Origin: Panorpa germanica
Taxonomy: Eukaryota > Arthropoda > Insecta > Mecoptera > Panorpidae
NCBI GenBank assembly: GCA_963678705.1
Contig: OY783203.1
Location: 18,334,535-18,398,534 of the forward strand
Direction of reading: 5' to 3'
Length of the DNA stretch: 64,000 nucleotides
This document shows, one piece after another, positions 12,146 through 24,700 of this stretch (position 1 is its first letter; each line of letters begins with the position of its first letter). The notes below the pieces were generated by a model. That model was given only the letters and a program-made list of their open reading frames with translations, did not search any database and was not told the origin of the DNA. The position numbers and the translations under genes are program-made.

Positions 12146-13428
12146 CACATGGGCTGAAAAGTCCCGGGCCTAACACATAGATGGCGCTAGTTTTATTGCA
12201 GTCACCTTTTTTTCAGTTAATACTAACCTTCAAAAGACAGCTGTTAAAATTTCATGATATTCTATTCAGTAGTTTGTGAGTTATTGTGTGCTAAGAGTGA
12301 CGCTACTTTGTTATTTTCAAAACAATGGATCAAAAACAATTTCGTGTTTTAATTTTACACTGCTTCTTGATGGGAAAAAATACCGTTCAAGCGAAGCAAT
12401 GGCTTGAAAAGTGTTATGGGGACTCCGCTCCATCAGAAACAACAATAAAACGTTGGTTTGGTCGTAGAGACACCGATGATGCAGAACGCAGTGGACGTCC
12501 AAATGAGGCGGTAACAGCAGAAAACATAAAAAAAATCCACAAAATCGTTTTGAATGATCGAAAAGTGAAGTTGCGTGAGTTAGCTAACATCGTAAAGATA
12601 TCAAAAGAACGTGTTGGCTTTATATTGCATGAGCATTTGACTATGAGAAAGCTCTGTTCAAAGTGGGTGCCGCGTTTGCTTACTGTTGACCAAAAACGAG
12701 AACGTGTTGATGATTCTGAGCAGTGTTTGGCCATGATTAAACGTAACAAACCGAAATTTTTGCGTCGATATGTGACAATGGATGAAACATGGATCCATCA
12801 CTTCACTCCGGAATCAAAACGATCGTCATTTGAGTGGACAGCAACTGGTGAACCTCGTCCAAAGCGCCCGAAAGCACAACAATCGGCTGGAAAGGTTATG
12901 GCCTCGGTATTTTGGGATGTGCGTGGTGTAATATTCATCGACTATCTTGAGAAAGGAAATACCATTAACAGTGAATATTATATAGCGTTATGAAGGAGCG
13001 TTTGAAGGCCGAAATTGCAAAGAAACGACCGCATATGGCAAAGAAATTTTTTTTGTTTCATCAAGACAACGTACCGTGTCACAAGTCAATCAAAACAATG
13101 GCAAAACTACATGAATTGAACTTCGAATTGCTCCCACATCCACCGTATTCGCCAGATTTGGCTCCCAGCGACTACTGAAAAAAACTGAAACTCCCAAGAC
13201 CTGAAAAAAATGCTCGCCGGTAAGAACGAATGAAGAGGTTATCGCTGAAACTGAGGCCTATTTTGAGGCAAAAGATAAATCGTTCTACAAAAGTGGTATT
13301 GAAATGTTAGAGCGGCGCTGGAATGATTGCGTTGCTCTTGATGGAGATTACGTTGATGAATAAAGCTAATTTTGAACCAAGAAAACTGTGTTTTCTTTGT
13401 TAGGCCCGGGACTTTTTAGCCCATGTGT
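12146..13428 (+). mobile_element. mariner element (irritans-type), defective
   Basis: About 1.28 kb bounded by inverted repeats CACATGGGCTGAAAAGTCCC at the left and its near-complement (GGGACTTTTTAGCCCATGTG) at the right; the inverted repeats extend about 28 bp with one mismatch. The length is normal for a mariner. The encoded transposase is broken, so this copy is dead but recent. The expected TA duplication is not clean at either edge. Confidence 0.95.
12325..13362 (+). pseudogene. mariner transposase, frameshifted
   Basis: The reading frame opens at 12325 with the N-terminal helix-turn-helix region and includes the first catalytic Asp in VTMDETWIHHF (residue 153). It stops at 12993 after NSEYYIAL. 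Coding continues in a second frame from 12990 (ERLKAEIAKKRPHM...) with HQDN and PPYSPDLAPSDY. The last two catalytic Asp residues are 34 residues apart, as in D,D34D mariners. After SDY there is a stop (13176) and another shift; the tail (EVIAETEAYFEAKDKSFYKSG...ALDGDYVDE) is readable to the stop at 13360-13362. At least two indels or nonsense changes disable it. Confidence 0.93.
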
Positions 13429-14024
13429 TTTAATATTAAAAGAGGTTATGTGTTTCAATCAAAATGTTTTTTCAGTGTATTTTTTCTTTTTTATATTTCG
13501 TATATGAAACAAATGACCATAAATTTGTCACGCATAACAAACAATAACAAAATAATAAGCGGAAATGAACCACATGCAACATTCATAGCAAACCAAACAC
13601 CGGTGATTGTTTTTGTACGGCAAAGTTATTGATTTGGTAGTACGATTTGCCTGTTCTGCGACTTAAATAATGCAGAGTCAATTGGGTTATGCAATGATTA
13701 TTTTGAGTTCGATTTATTAATTCTATATTTTTATTTTATTTTAAAAATCTTTCTCCGCTTGATGATGTCAACTAGTCAATAGAATATAATAAGTAAACTC
13801 ATTTATTTTTCGACAATATTTTGACACTATTTTATCTCTCGGCATAATATAGAAACATTATGAATCGACGCAACAGTTGCTGTAGATGTGACGTTTAATT
13901 CTGCATCTCTTTTGCACCTCTCTTGTTCAATAGTGATGGTAAAAGTTGGTAAATAGTAGTGGGGAAGAAGATGAGGAAGGAATGAATACGACTAGCCACT
14001 AGAAAATTGGTTATTTCGTAGAGA

Positions 14025-14580
14025 AAAAAATTCTAAGACATTTTGCTTCCTTGGATTTTTCCCTGAATTTCCTGGAAACCCGTAATTTTGGAAAAACTAA
14101 AAAAGAAATTTATTTTTTACTCTATAACTTTTAATTCGTTAAAGATAGAAAGTTGAAATTTGGCATGTGTATTACGGTGTTCAATGCTAAACTTTTTGAA
14201 AATTAGAAATTGAAAAAGGGGGCGTTGAGAATATTAGAGAGCCCAGTAGGAAACTTTGGAGAACACTCAATTTTTGGATTATTTAATAATGAAATATATT
14301 ATTCAAATTCAAAATTCAAAAGTTTTATTTGGGGAAACGGGGGTAAAAATTGGGATAAAAAGTTGAAATTTTATATATGGGCTTACTTTGATATCTAATT
14401 TACAAATCGAAAAAAAAAATCCCAAATTTTGATTTTGATAAAAAAAAGTTGGTCAAAAAAATATATTTCTTTTGTCAGTTTATATGAAAAATTATTTGTT
14501 GTTATATGTAAAATAAATATGGAACGAGTTTAATATTTCAATTTAAAAATGGAATTAAAATTTGAAATGAAATTCAATTC
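14025..14580 (+). mobile_element. Helitron-like family B copy
   Basis: Contains TTTTTCCCTGAATTTCCTGG, AAAGATAGAAAGTTGAAATT and GAAAAAGGGGGCGTTGAGA in the order seen in the 24716-25460 copy. No intact termini. Confidence 0.65.
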
Positions 14581-14984
14581 AAGGATATAATTTCCTACAA
14601 GTTTTGTATGTCTAATAGTCACGGTTACGGAGCTGGACGACGTTATTATTGGTTGTACTAGAATCTAGAATACCACACAAATCCCAGCGTTGTTGTGGGA
14701 TCCTTCACGTCTTATTAAATTATCCACTACGATTTTAAACTATGTTCTATTTAAAACCAGCGACGCATTCTTGTAATCTTATGTTAAACACGCTGAGTTC
14801 GTGTTCGTGAACACACAGAATAAAGCAAAACACATTTTATAGATAAAATCATTTAATTTATATTCATAATATTGTAACGTTATCACAAAAAGAGGGTTAT
14901 CAGTACATTTGTGGATTCCCATTATTTACAAATTGTGAATCCGGAATGTGATAATATAATATAACTTTGTAACATCATATAGAC

Positions 14985-15795
14985 GACACAGTGGTCGAGA
15001 GCATTACACTTAACGATGACTGCTGTGTCTTCGGGTTCGATCCCCGGACCAGAGTTAAATTTTCTGGGTTTGGTTGCTATCAAATTAAATTTATAATGTA
15101 TATATATACACACTATATACACTGTGTGCAGTTAAACAAATTAGATTTTCCTCTACTCCTAGAGTTTTGCGATGTCAGCCTTTATTGGCCATAACTCGCT
15201 AAATTAAACACATAAAATTATTGCATCTATACTGGTGAACCGAATACTGTTACACCGTGACAGAGTGAGTGCAATGTCAAAGGAAACCCTTATTCGCATA
15301 CCACCACAATCACAATTTGTCCGGGTGTAAATTTTTAATCAAACTTATGTGATGCTTCTGAAGTCAAAGTCTTTTATTTTAGTAATTTACATACACATTA
15401 TAATAATTACACTGTTTAACTTAAATCATACCTGAAATCGAAATTTAAAGTTTATTATTTAAATTGTTCTTTTTTAACATTCCTTTTTATATAATAACTT
15501 AACATTAGGCACAGTGAGTTCTGTCTATTCCAAATATCAACTGTGTTGGCCGTTGGCACACACTACAACAAAAGTAGCGATAACTAATATATACCGTTAG
15601 CTCATCTGACCAGAATGCAATTTTAATATCTCTGGTCAGTGTTACCAATAATCATAAACTTATTAGGCAGCGGTGGAGTACATATATATAAGGCCACGAC
15701 ACCAGAAGAACTGCCAACAAAGAAGAAGGTCATCGGTGCTAGGATTGCGCATCGGAAATAGACTGACGTTAAATAAATTAATTAATAAATAAATA
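14985..15795 (+). mobile_element. tRNA-derived SINE split by a later insertion
   Basis: The head (CACAGTGGTCGAGAGC, B box GGGTTCGATCCCC) lies at 14985-15115. The body and tail (TTAGGCAGCGGTGGAG, CGGAAATAGACTGACG, then A/T tail) lie at 15655-15795. The copy at 59155 shows these parts joined, so about 540 bp inserted between them. Confidence 0.7.
15328..15650. repeat. Dispersed repeat family N, copy 2, inside a SINE
   Basis: Same order of blocks as 9403-9745. It makes up most of the insertion that separates the SINE head (14985) from its tail (15655). Confidence 0.7.
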
Positions 15796-17329
15796 AAACA
15801 TTATGTAGTAGAGAGAGTTTGATACTTAGAGTATTGAAGAATTACATGTTTCACTATTAAAGGGTTATAAAATTTTAATTCTCATATAACTGTAGTTTAT
15901 TATAACCTTGTAACTTTATTTTTGTTTCTCAGAACATAACTACAGCTTAAGAGTGGTCTAGAACTCGAAAATTTAAGATATTTTGAGGATTGCGTTTTTA
16001 TAATAAAAATATTGAAAATCAATATTTTAACTTTTTAGGCTTATTATTACACTTATTCTACATACAAAAAAATCTTTTTGGAAATTTAAAAAATTGTTAA
16101 TTATTTTAAAAATGGCCCTGTCAAAAAATTGGACTTGGGCGATGTTGCCGATTTCGGCTCTTCTATTTATCTAAAAAACAAAAACCAAGAAAATTATTAA
16201 TTAGTATGAGTACAGTCACATGGTCGGGACAGAGAATTTTTTTTTGAAAATTATCAAAATAGCGCACTTTTGAAATTGCAGTTTTAAAAACCGGTTTTTT
16301 TACCGGAAAATACGAAAATTTTTAAATATAAAAATGATTATAGTTCTAACGATAGATATTGATGTTGTGAATAACATATTAAAATTTCAGACGATTCGGT
16401 TGAATAGTTTTTTTTATGCGATTTTCAACATCATGCCAAAAAAAAGTATTTTTGATATAAATCAGATTAAAGTTTTAAGTATGCATATTGCTATATATAT
16501 ATATAGAAACGAACGGCTGTAGAAACAAAAATATTGTCAATATTCTTACAAAAATTTAACAGTATATTCTTAAAAGGCTATACTTTCGAAATATCAAAAA
16601 ATAAATCGACTTTATGAAAATTCTAGGCCCCTTCTTAACCAACCAAAATACGACGGTAACCACATTATGCTCAAAAGAAAAGATTTATTTTTCAAATAAC
16701 AAAAGCGGTAAAATCGTTTACGTAACTGGTACTTTACGTAACTTTAATTATGTTAAATAAACCCTAAATACACATAACTGTGTTTAGTGGGTTTATATTT
16801 TGATGCATTTAAAAGAAAAATTGCAAAAAATGTACTTTGTATATTATGCTATCTATTCCCAACCTGCAATTCTTAAGTTAATTATAATGGGTACTTAACG
16901 ATGTTGCCTTAATTTTCTACATCATTTCGATACAAAAAATAGCAGACGGTACCAATTAAATTTTAGCTGGTATTTATTAGTATGAAGGTTTCTTTTAATG
17001 ATTACTTCTACCAATAATATTGTTGTTGAGGTACGACAGCTATAGAGAACGAGGTCATATCGGGCAACACTAATTGGTTACATTATTCATAAAAGATTAA
17101 GTTGACACTTTGTAAACAATTTTAATTACTAAGAACTATTGTTCTTATTTGATATGTTGAAAAATGTGACAATAATGTTCAACTAAATGGACTTAATTAT
17201 AATTAATTTATTGCTAATTAGAGATTTAGTTATAAGTAAGTGGTAACGGATTTAGGTCGGTGGGGGCCTAAGCACAGAAAACATTTTGAGTCTCACACTA
17301 TATTTACCATATTCTTTTGTTTCCAGTTG
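15796..17329. other. No gene seen
   Basis: A+T-rich sequence with many homopolymer runs. No termini, repeats or domains recognised. Confidence 0.55.
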
Positions 17330-17490
17330 TAATAGCCTTTAGACAAATTGAATTCTGCTAAGTCACAATTGCATTTTAGCAAAATTAATTATATCTAGTC
17401 ACTATTGTATGTTGTGAAATAAACTATATCTAGTCACAATTAATTGTGTTTAGTCACAATTGCCTGCTGCGAAATTAATTGTATCTACAC
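17330..17490. repeat. Degenerate minisatellite, left part
   Basis: Repeats of a 40-45-bp theme, TAGTCACAATTG followed by a short spacer and GAAATTAATTGTATC. It continues after the nested L and C elements at 18648. Confidence 0.7.
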
Positions 17491-18647
17491 TACAAACAAT
17501 TTTGATCGGAATCCAATTAGATGCGAATCGTATCACTCTGATTGGTGATTGGAATCCTATTAGACATTAGTGAGACATTACATGAAACTTTGGACAGCAT
17601 GTCTGCACCGGCCGGAATGCTCCGTACCCCCTCTGACTGCCTTCCTAATACTTTCCAAACGAGGGTTGTCGAGGTGCAAGTCGTGGTACTATCCAGTACT
17701 ACCACATATGTTCTCCTGAACACTGTCTGACTACTGTCTAACCGCTCTCTGATACGAGATAGCTAAGATACGACCCAGTAAACATTTTGGAGTAAATTCT
17801 ACTTAATTTCTATTACATATCATGAGTTTTTTGTCTGGAACGCGTTCGTTTTCTATTCAGTCGTTCATAGGAAAGGCCCTTTTTATGAGCTACAGAGATC
17901 GCAACGACGGTTCACTGCTGAATTAAAAGCGGAGTCGGTTTATGATTTATGACCGGAGTTATAAACTTGACACTAGCACTAGCAGGGATGGCAGCGGTAT
18001 AAAACTTAATGGAATTCTACTTTTTAGAGTCTGCAAAATATAAATATTTAAATGAAGAAATAAATAGATGTAATCTTTAGTACGGATCCTGATTTTTTTA
18101 ATGAATATTATTCATCATCAACAATACTCGTTATATTAGTTTTTTACATTGTTTTGGTGATTCAAAAATCCACGATCGGCAGGTCTGCGTTAGGTTTAAA
18201 ACCTCTGTCTTACCATCGCTAGATTCTATCTTCGTTTATATACATTATATTGAGGGAGAAAGCGTCTGTCTATTACCATTAAAGAAATATTTGTTGAAAA
18301 AGGATAGCATATACTTTAAGCATACTGTACTGAACAAAATACTATACAAGTATACAAGTGTAACGGTGAAAAATATATTTTACTTGTCTAACCGCATCTC
18401 GTTTCTCTCTCACTTTGGAATAAATGAGATGAAAGTGAACTTAAAAAATATATATCCATGTGGGAAAGAAACAGAAATACTTAATAAATGATGTTGGAAA
18501 AAGAAAGAATATTATTATGAAAAACTAACACAAAATCTGTGACAGGTAGAGAACTTGTAAAGCGTTAGAATAGAATTGTACGAGTGACTTGTACTTCACC
18601 AAATAGGGCACTTCACCAAATTGTTTACTGGGGACAAATTGTTTGTA
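17491..18647. mobile_element. MITE family L, copy 1, split by family C
   Basis: Ends TACAAACAA and TTGTTTGTA. The left part is 17491-17773 and the right part 18633-18647. The interior matches the copy at 22232 in inverse. It carries overlapping open frames on both strands shared by the two copies. Confidence 0.8.
17774..18632. mobile_element. MITE family C, long copy 2, nested in an L element
   Basis: 859 bp with ends CCCAGTAAAC and GTTTACTGGG. The host L element reads ATACGACAAATTG elsewhere; here it is split with GA on both sides, giving a 2-bp duplication. Confidence 0.87.
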
Positions 18648-18895
18648 AGGTAGAAACGATTGTCTGTTGCGAAATTAATTGTAACTAGTCAGAATTACTA
18701 TTCGGCAAAATCAACTGCATCTAGTTACCAGTACTAGTCTAGTTACAATTGAATTTTGTCGAAATTAAACCACAATTTATTTAGCCACAATTGCCTTTCG
18801 ATAAAATTAGTTAGAATAGTGTATGACGAAATCAATTGTACTTAGTCACAATTACTATTCGGCGAAATCAGCATCTGGTCACAAGGTGAGGCCCC
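18648..18895. repeat. Degenerate minisatellite, right part
   Basis: Same theme as 17330-17490 (GCGAAATTAATTGTAACTAG, TAGTCACAATTACTATTCGG). At least five diverged units. Confidence 0.7.
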
Positions 18896-19152
18896 AGGCG
18901 CGCCTTGTTCGCCTCTGGTTAAATCCGCTGTTGTAAGTAATCATTTTTATATTACAGTGTTACTGCAATCAATTATTCTTAAGGTAAATATTAAACATAC
19001 TCGCACTCGAACATATGTAAACTTTTATATTGTTCTTAAAATTACCTATTTCAATTTATTTTTATGGGTCAAGTAGTAAATCGTACTCCACGTTGCTTAT
19101 TGGAAAAGAAGAAACCACATACATCCCGCTAAACACAGTTAGGTATACTTAA

Positions 19153-19397
19153 GCCCCATTCCCACTCACTATTTTTAGTTTTAATTTAAGGTTTTAACCT
19201 TAAATGTAATTTTCAGCTTGTGAAATCATGCGTCATGTGTCAGTAATAGACATTATTTGTAATAATTACTATCTTTATTTAATATAAATTATTGTATTTA
19301 ATATAAATAATTTTATTTCTTTATATTGCTTTAAGCTGAAACTTACATTTTAGGTTAAAACCTTAATTTAACACTAAAACTCATTGAGTGGGAATGG
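19153..19397. mobile_element. piggyBac-like MITE (family E), short 245-bp form
   Basis: Perfect TTAA on both sides (19149-19152 and 19398-19401). Inverted ends (CCATTCCCACTCA..) are followed by a near-palindromic inner block AAGGTTTTAACCT repeated in inverse near the other end. Confidence 0.88.
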
Positions 19398-19611
19398 TTA
19401 AGGTTTATCTAATATTACGTTAACAGGTAACGAATATTATTAAGTTACTTGTTACAAACAATTTTACCTAAATTATAACAATTTGTGACCTATTTTACTA
19501 TTACTATATTTTGCCTATTAATATAACTATAAAACTTCTTAAGTTGGCCGTTTTAAGGACTGTAGAATCTTATGAAGTCATTTTAAGGATTAAATGATAG
19601 TATTATTTTTT

Positions 19612-19860
19612 ATTTATTTTTAATGTTTTTGCCATTGGGCACTACATTCTTCTGCCTTAACTCATTAAATTAGATATCATTGTGCTTAATTCATTATTAT
19701 ATCTAAACATTCTCACTTCCTCCAAAAGAAAATAAAGAGAAAAATAAAAATAAAACTGCTACAGCTAATGCTTCACTCCTCCTACTACTCTCTCTCCTGT
19801 TTCTACTCTGTCATTCCTTCTCTTTACTCGCTCCTTTTCTCTATAGTAAAGTATCCTCAT
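19612..19860 (-). mobile_element. LINE 3' tail
   Basis: On the minus strand it ends AGAATGTAGTGCCCAATGGC then AAAAACATT and an A-rich tail, as at 6880. No coding part remains. Confidence 0.55.
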
Positions 19861-19916
19861 AAAGAGACTTTTAGATTAAATACTACTAAGCGTATTTTCT
19901 TGTGATAAATAAGGAA

Positions 19917-20543
19917 ATGGGCTTGTGTCTTATGTCTTAATTTCTATAAAAGTGTACTATATGTTGATAAAGTGGGTTACTAGAACCTCAAATGTCCAAT
20001 TATTTTTTAATAACTCCTTATATGTTAAGAGATATTAACAATTAAAAAAGTCATTTTGTCTCTTTAATTATTAAAGGGATTCAACATTGTACATATTCTA
20101 AATGCATGTGACATCACAACCGCTGCCAACCTTACAGCTCATAAATCTCTGCTATATGTATTTATATATATTAAAATATCAAATGTTATTTACGCTATTT
20201 CAAGAAACAATAAATTTCAATATTATGTCTGACTTAGCAGGGTTAAATAAAATAAAAACTTATTATTCTTTGACTTGACTTGATTATTTGACTACCAACA
20301 GCTACAAAACATTACCACAGCACTGACCTATTCAACAAATAACTGACGTTAAAATGCATTTCACGTCATACAAATATGGCCGACCATTTCTAGCGCTAAA
20401 ACTACAATTCAAATTTTTAATTGCTATATCTCCGTCAACATTCAGATATTTAATAAAATAGACACGCCAATACACATTTATTAACATCAATTTTAATCAA
20501 CAATTGAAAAATCGACCACTAAAAAATGAGGACACAAGCCCAT
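19917..20543. mobile_element. MITE family A, copy 3 (inverted)
   Basis: Inverted relative to copy 1. Ends are ATGGGCTTGTGTCTTATG and GAGGACACAAGCCCAT. It is uninterrupted, and so gives the reference for the insertion site in copy 4. Confidence 0.86.
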
Positions 20544-21748
20544 TACTATATTAAATAAAGTATAGTACTGACACAAACGTTTACTCAAAACGCACTAAGT
20601 TTATTCAAAATTAAAACTTAAATTAAAATATTCCAGGAAACGTGTACTCTGTTCCTTGACTGAAACATACTGCATTGACTGTAGTTGGCAATGGCCCTAA
20701 TTAATATACTATTACTTTAACATGTGGTTTGATAGCACAAGTCTGTTACTCTACTTTTTCTCAAACAACCTCCCTAGATATCCTTGATTTAAGATACCAT
20801 CTAACACAGTTCTTCTTAGTTCAAATCTATCTCCTGTAGCAAATTTTTTTTGACGTTTATCAAGTTAGGGCTGCTATGTTAAATACACTCCTAATACTTT
20901 AAAAGCAACGAGTTAGGTATGTATACATATATATAAATGTTATACTTTTTTATTTTATATTTTTTATGTTTATAGCCTTAAATTTATGAATTGATGTCGA
21001 TATTCTAGATCTCCAAAAGACCTAGTTAAACACAACTTGAAAGGCGTCGTTTTTAACCTTGTAATAATGCTTTAATTACTTTGAATACGCGTGGATATTG
21101 CGTCAAATATCTGTCGTCAACCCATTACTTTATTGGCTAACAGAACAGATGCGGTAGATAAATATTAAAATAAGTGTTGGACTAGGTCAGTGATATGATA
21201 CGAGTAGTTACACGGATACCGCGTGGAGTTGCGAATGTTTCACTTTACTTTTTTAGACACAAATAATATCTTATAAATGTTAATATATTTGCATAACCAG
21301 CAGGCGTTCAAGTAACTATTTCATTGAACGCAGCTCAGATTAGAATCTATTTTTATTTCAAGGATTATATTATTTTTAGAGAAAATTGATCTACATTTTT
21401 TTATATTATATAAAAAAAACTTGTATTAATATTCAACTGGTTTTGTAGAGTCTTTCAATGCTAGAAACTGAATAAAAAAGAAAATATTTTAAAAAGTAAA
21501 TTGTAGTTGCCGTATGTAACTGTGGTGGTAAATAATCAGGCGCTGCGATTGAAATTTAAGTGAAATAAAACTAAGGGGAAAACAAATTGGTTTATTTATT
21601 TATTAAAAACGTATAAGATATACATAATGGTATATAAGAATTATGTAATAATAATCATCTTAATTACCTATCTCACTAAATGTTTAATGAGAATATTCCG
21701 TTATATAAGCGTTACGTAAAAGCTATTAGAATAAATAATTATGTTAAT
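20544..21748. other. No gene seen; 3' flank of the CAP gene
   Basis: A+T-rich intergenic sequence downstream of the CAP stop codon. Confidence 0.55.
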
Positions 21749-21754
21749 TTTATT
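21749..21754 (-). promoter_or_regulatory. Possible polyadenylation signal of the CAP gene
   Basis: An AATAAA on the minus strand lies 14-19 bases after the stop codon of the CAP gene. The close spacing is unusual but possible. The region is A+T-rich, so chance is not excluded. Confidence 0.3.
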
Positions 21755-21767
21755 TAAAAAAAAAAGA

Positions 21768-24700
21768 TTATAAATAATCATGTATTTTTTCATTGCTTCG
21801 AGAACACAGATGTTTGTAAATAACATCTTTAGTTTCACACTGCGAAGCAGGCATGTCGCCTACGGAATAAATTGGAAAACCGACGATATTTCCTCCAACA
21901 GAGTAGTTACAAGTGAATAGATAGTGCCACCATGCTCCATCTGTCCATTTTGCTCCAGCGCATCCAATTTTAGTAGTATGCGCCCAAATCATTTGGGAGA
22001 AATTTTCAGTTCTGCAAAATATTTGTGAGTGAGTGTGATTTTAAAAGTGTGTTTAAAAATTAATCGGAACACAGAAATTTAAATTTTAAATAGCTATATC
22101 TCCATCAATTTTTTATATTTAAACAAATTAGTTCTCAAAGTGGATAAATACGTTATTACATTGTTCATGAAACAGAATTGAGAATTTTTAGATCTGTAAA
22201 GATAAAAATTGACAAGACGTGTCAACTTCCCTACAAACAATTTGTCGTATCTTAGCAATCTCGTATCAGAGAGCGGTTAGACAGTAGTCACACATTGTTC
22301 GGGAGAACATATGTGGTAGTACTGGGTAGTACCACGACTTGCACCTCGCCAAACCTCGTTTGGAAAGTACTAGGAAGGCAATCAGAGGGGGTACGGAGCG
22401 CTCCGGCCGGTGCCGACATGCTGTCCATAGCTTCATGTAATGTCTCACTAATGTCTAATAGGATTCGAATCACCATTCAGAGTGATACGATTCGCACCTA
22501 ATTGGATTCCGATCAAAGTTGTTTGTAGGGTTGTAACAAAACTGGTGGAAGAACAATTTGAAAATGTTACCCATCTGCCCCAGTGAAACAACGAACTTCA
22601 TGCGGATTAAGTTTATTGATTTCGTTGAACCAAGATTTCATCGCACCTTCATAGTTTATTTTGTTACGTATATGGGGGGCACCATTCCCATAAAATCGAC
22701 TTTCAAATAGATTTTGTCCAACATATTTATCTGAAACGAAAGAAATCGCCACTGATATTTATAGAAAACTTGTTATAAGATAGAAGGACATTTTAATACC
22801 AGTATTTCTGCAAGCATCATATTCCATCTTACATTTCAGAACGTTGTATGAGGCTAACAACTCGAGTTCTTCGTCCCAGTCCTGAAGATGGAATTCCCAA
22901 GTGTATATAATCAATTATCAGTTAAATTACTGGTGTTATAAGATTTACTTACTAGGCAATTCATGTTGGAAGCTTTAGGCAAGGTCCATTGACTTCCTAC
23001 AAGAGGTTTAGAAAATCCCTTTCCGCATGCAACAAGTTCTCTTTTTCTGTTATGTTCTCCAAGAATGTCTTTTTTCTCATTAGAATTATAAGTAATGTTT
23101 GCAAATCCACTGCAGTCGGAAATGTTTGGAGTTTCCTTGAAACAGAAACGGAAGACATTTTAAGCCATTTCTTGTACAGTATTTTCTATAATTCCCACTA
23201 AACATAGGCATATATATTTAAGACTTATTTAACATAAGACGTTCTTGCGTGGGGTAACTTATAGGGTACATCTGTCTGCAATAAGATTCATAAACATTCG
23301 ATGATCAAAATCATACAAATCTTCTGGTTTTTAAGCCTCTTTGCCAAACCAAGATCTGCACCGATGTCGGCTCCAAATAGTCTCACGACCATACCCTTCT
23401 ACGCACACCACCACGACCCTCCTACTCATTCAGGATTTATAATAATTATAACGCCCCCCGTCTCCATATTCACGTCTTATCACATATTCCCCCTCCCCCC
23501 TACTTATTGGGGTGACACATATTTTAAAAGAAATGTATTTTTAGTATTATTTTGTCCAGTTTTTTTTTTCTTTTTGTAAACTTTTGGATTAGATGTTTTG
23601 GTGCTTTGGTGATTCCTTCTCCCTCCATATCATATTTCGGGAATCTCATTTAGCAACGTAATGGGCTTGTGTCCTATGTCTTAATTTCTATAAAAGTGTA
23701 CTATATATTGATTATAATGTTCCAACTGTTTGAATCTATTCTTATATGTTTATATTCTTACTAGCTTTTACCCCCGTCGCAAACGACGTCTGTCTTTTGT
23801 GTGTGGCTTGAACTTCATGTAAAAATTTTAATTCCACCAGAGTTTACCCCCGTCGTAAAGCGTCTTTTGGGCGTGTATATTTGAATTCAATAAAATAATT
23901 CGTAATTACAATTCATATTTTACTCTACTATAGTTTACCCCCGTCGCAAAGCGACGTCTTTTTGGCGTGTATCATTTGAATCCAATAAAATAATTCGTAA
24001 TTACATTTCATATTTAACTGTTCTATTTTTAAATTGAAATAATAAATAAACTCGCACATATACATTGACACATATAAATTGACTAAAAAATATATTTTTT
24101 TTATCAAAATAAAAAATATTTTCAATTTATGCTTTATTTGACCAACTTTTTTTCAAAATTTGGAAATTTTTTTTTCGATTCGTAAATAAGTTACCAAGGT
24201 TAGCCTATATACAAAATTTCAACTTTCTAGCACAATTTTTACTTTCGGAAAATACAGCCCCCGTGCCCCCAAATAAAATTTTGAAATTTTGAATTTTTTT
24301 TTATTAATAATATACTTAATTATTCTAGAATTCAGAATATGAACTTTCTCCAAAGTTTCCTACCGTGCCCCCGAATTTCTTTAACCCCCCCTTTTTCAAT
24401 TTTTGAATTTCTAATTTTTTAGAAATATCAGCCTTAAATAGCTTAATACACATGCAAAATTTCAACTTTCTATCTTTTACGACTTAAAAGTAATACAGCA
24501 AAAAAGGGATCACTTTTTTTCCAGTTTTTCCAAAATTACGGGTTTCCAGGAAATTCAGGGAAAAATCCAGGGACGCCAAAAGTCTTAGAATTTTTGTCTC
24601 TACAAAATAGGAAATTTTTAAAAACTTCCCTGGAGCCGTTTTCGCGCTGCCATACAAAATTCAGTACCAAACATATAAGAATAGATTCAAACACCTGGGA

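Noticed and set aside
12317..12749. Minus-strand frames over the mariner transposase
   Set aside because: They are antisense shadows of the transposase frame.
14985..15060. tRNA gene
   Set aside because: The B box is good but no cloverleaf closes, and the sequence continues into the shared SINE body. The same holds for the B-box-like sites near 2495, 4295, 27850, 40340 and 48355.
23301..23579. A 92-codon plus-strand gene or a mitochondrial insertion
   Set aside because: Hydrophobic and Pro/His-rich by composition, lies in CAP intron 2 on the opposite strand, and matches no mitochondrial gene I recognise.
23928..24125. Rep/helicase coding sequence in the Helitron-like cluster
   Set aside because: The only open frames are short and A+T-driven. 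No HUH or helicase motifs are visible, so the copies are called non-autonomous.
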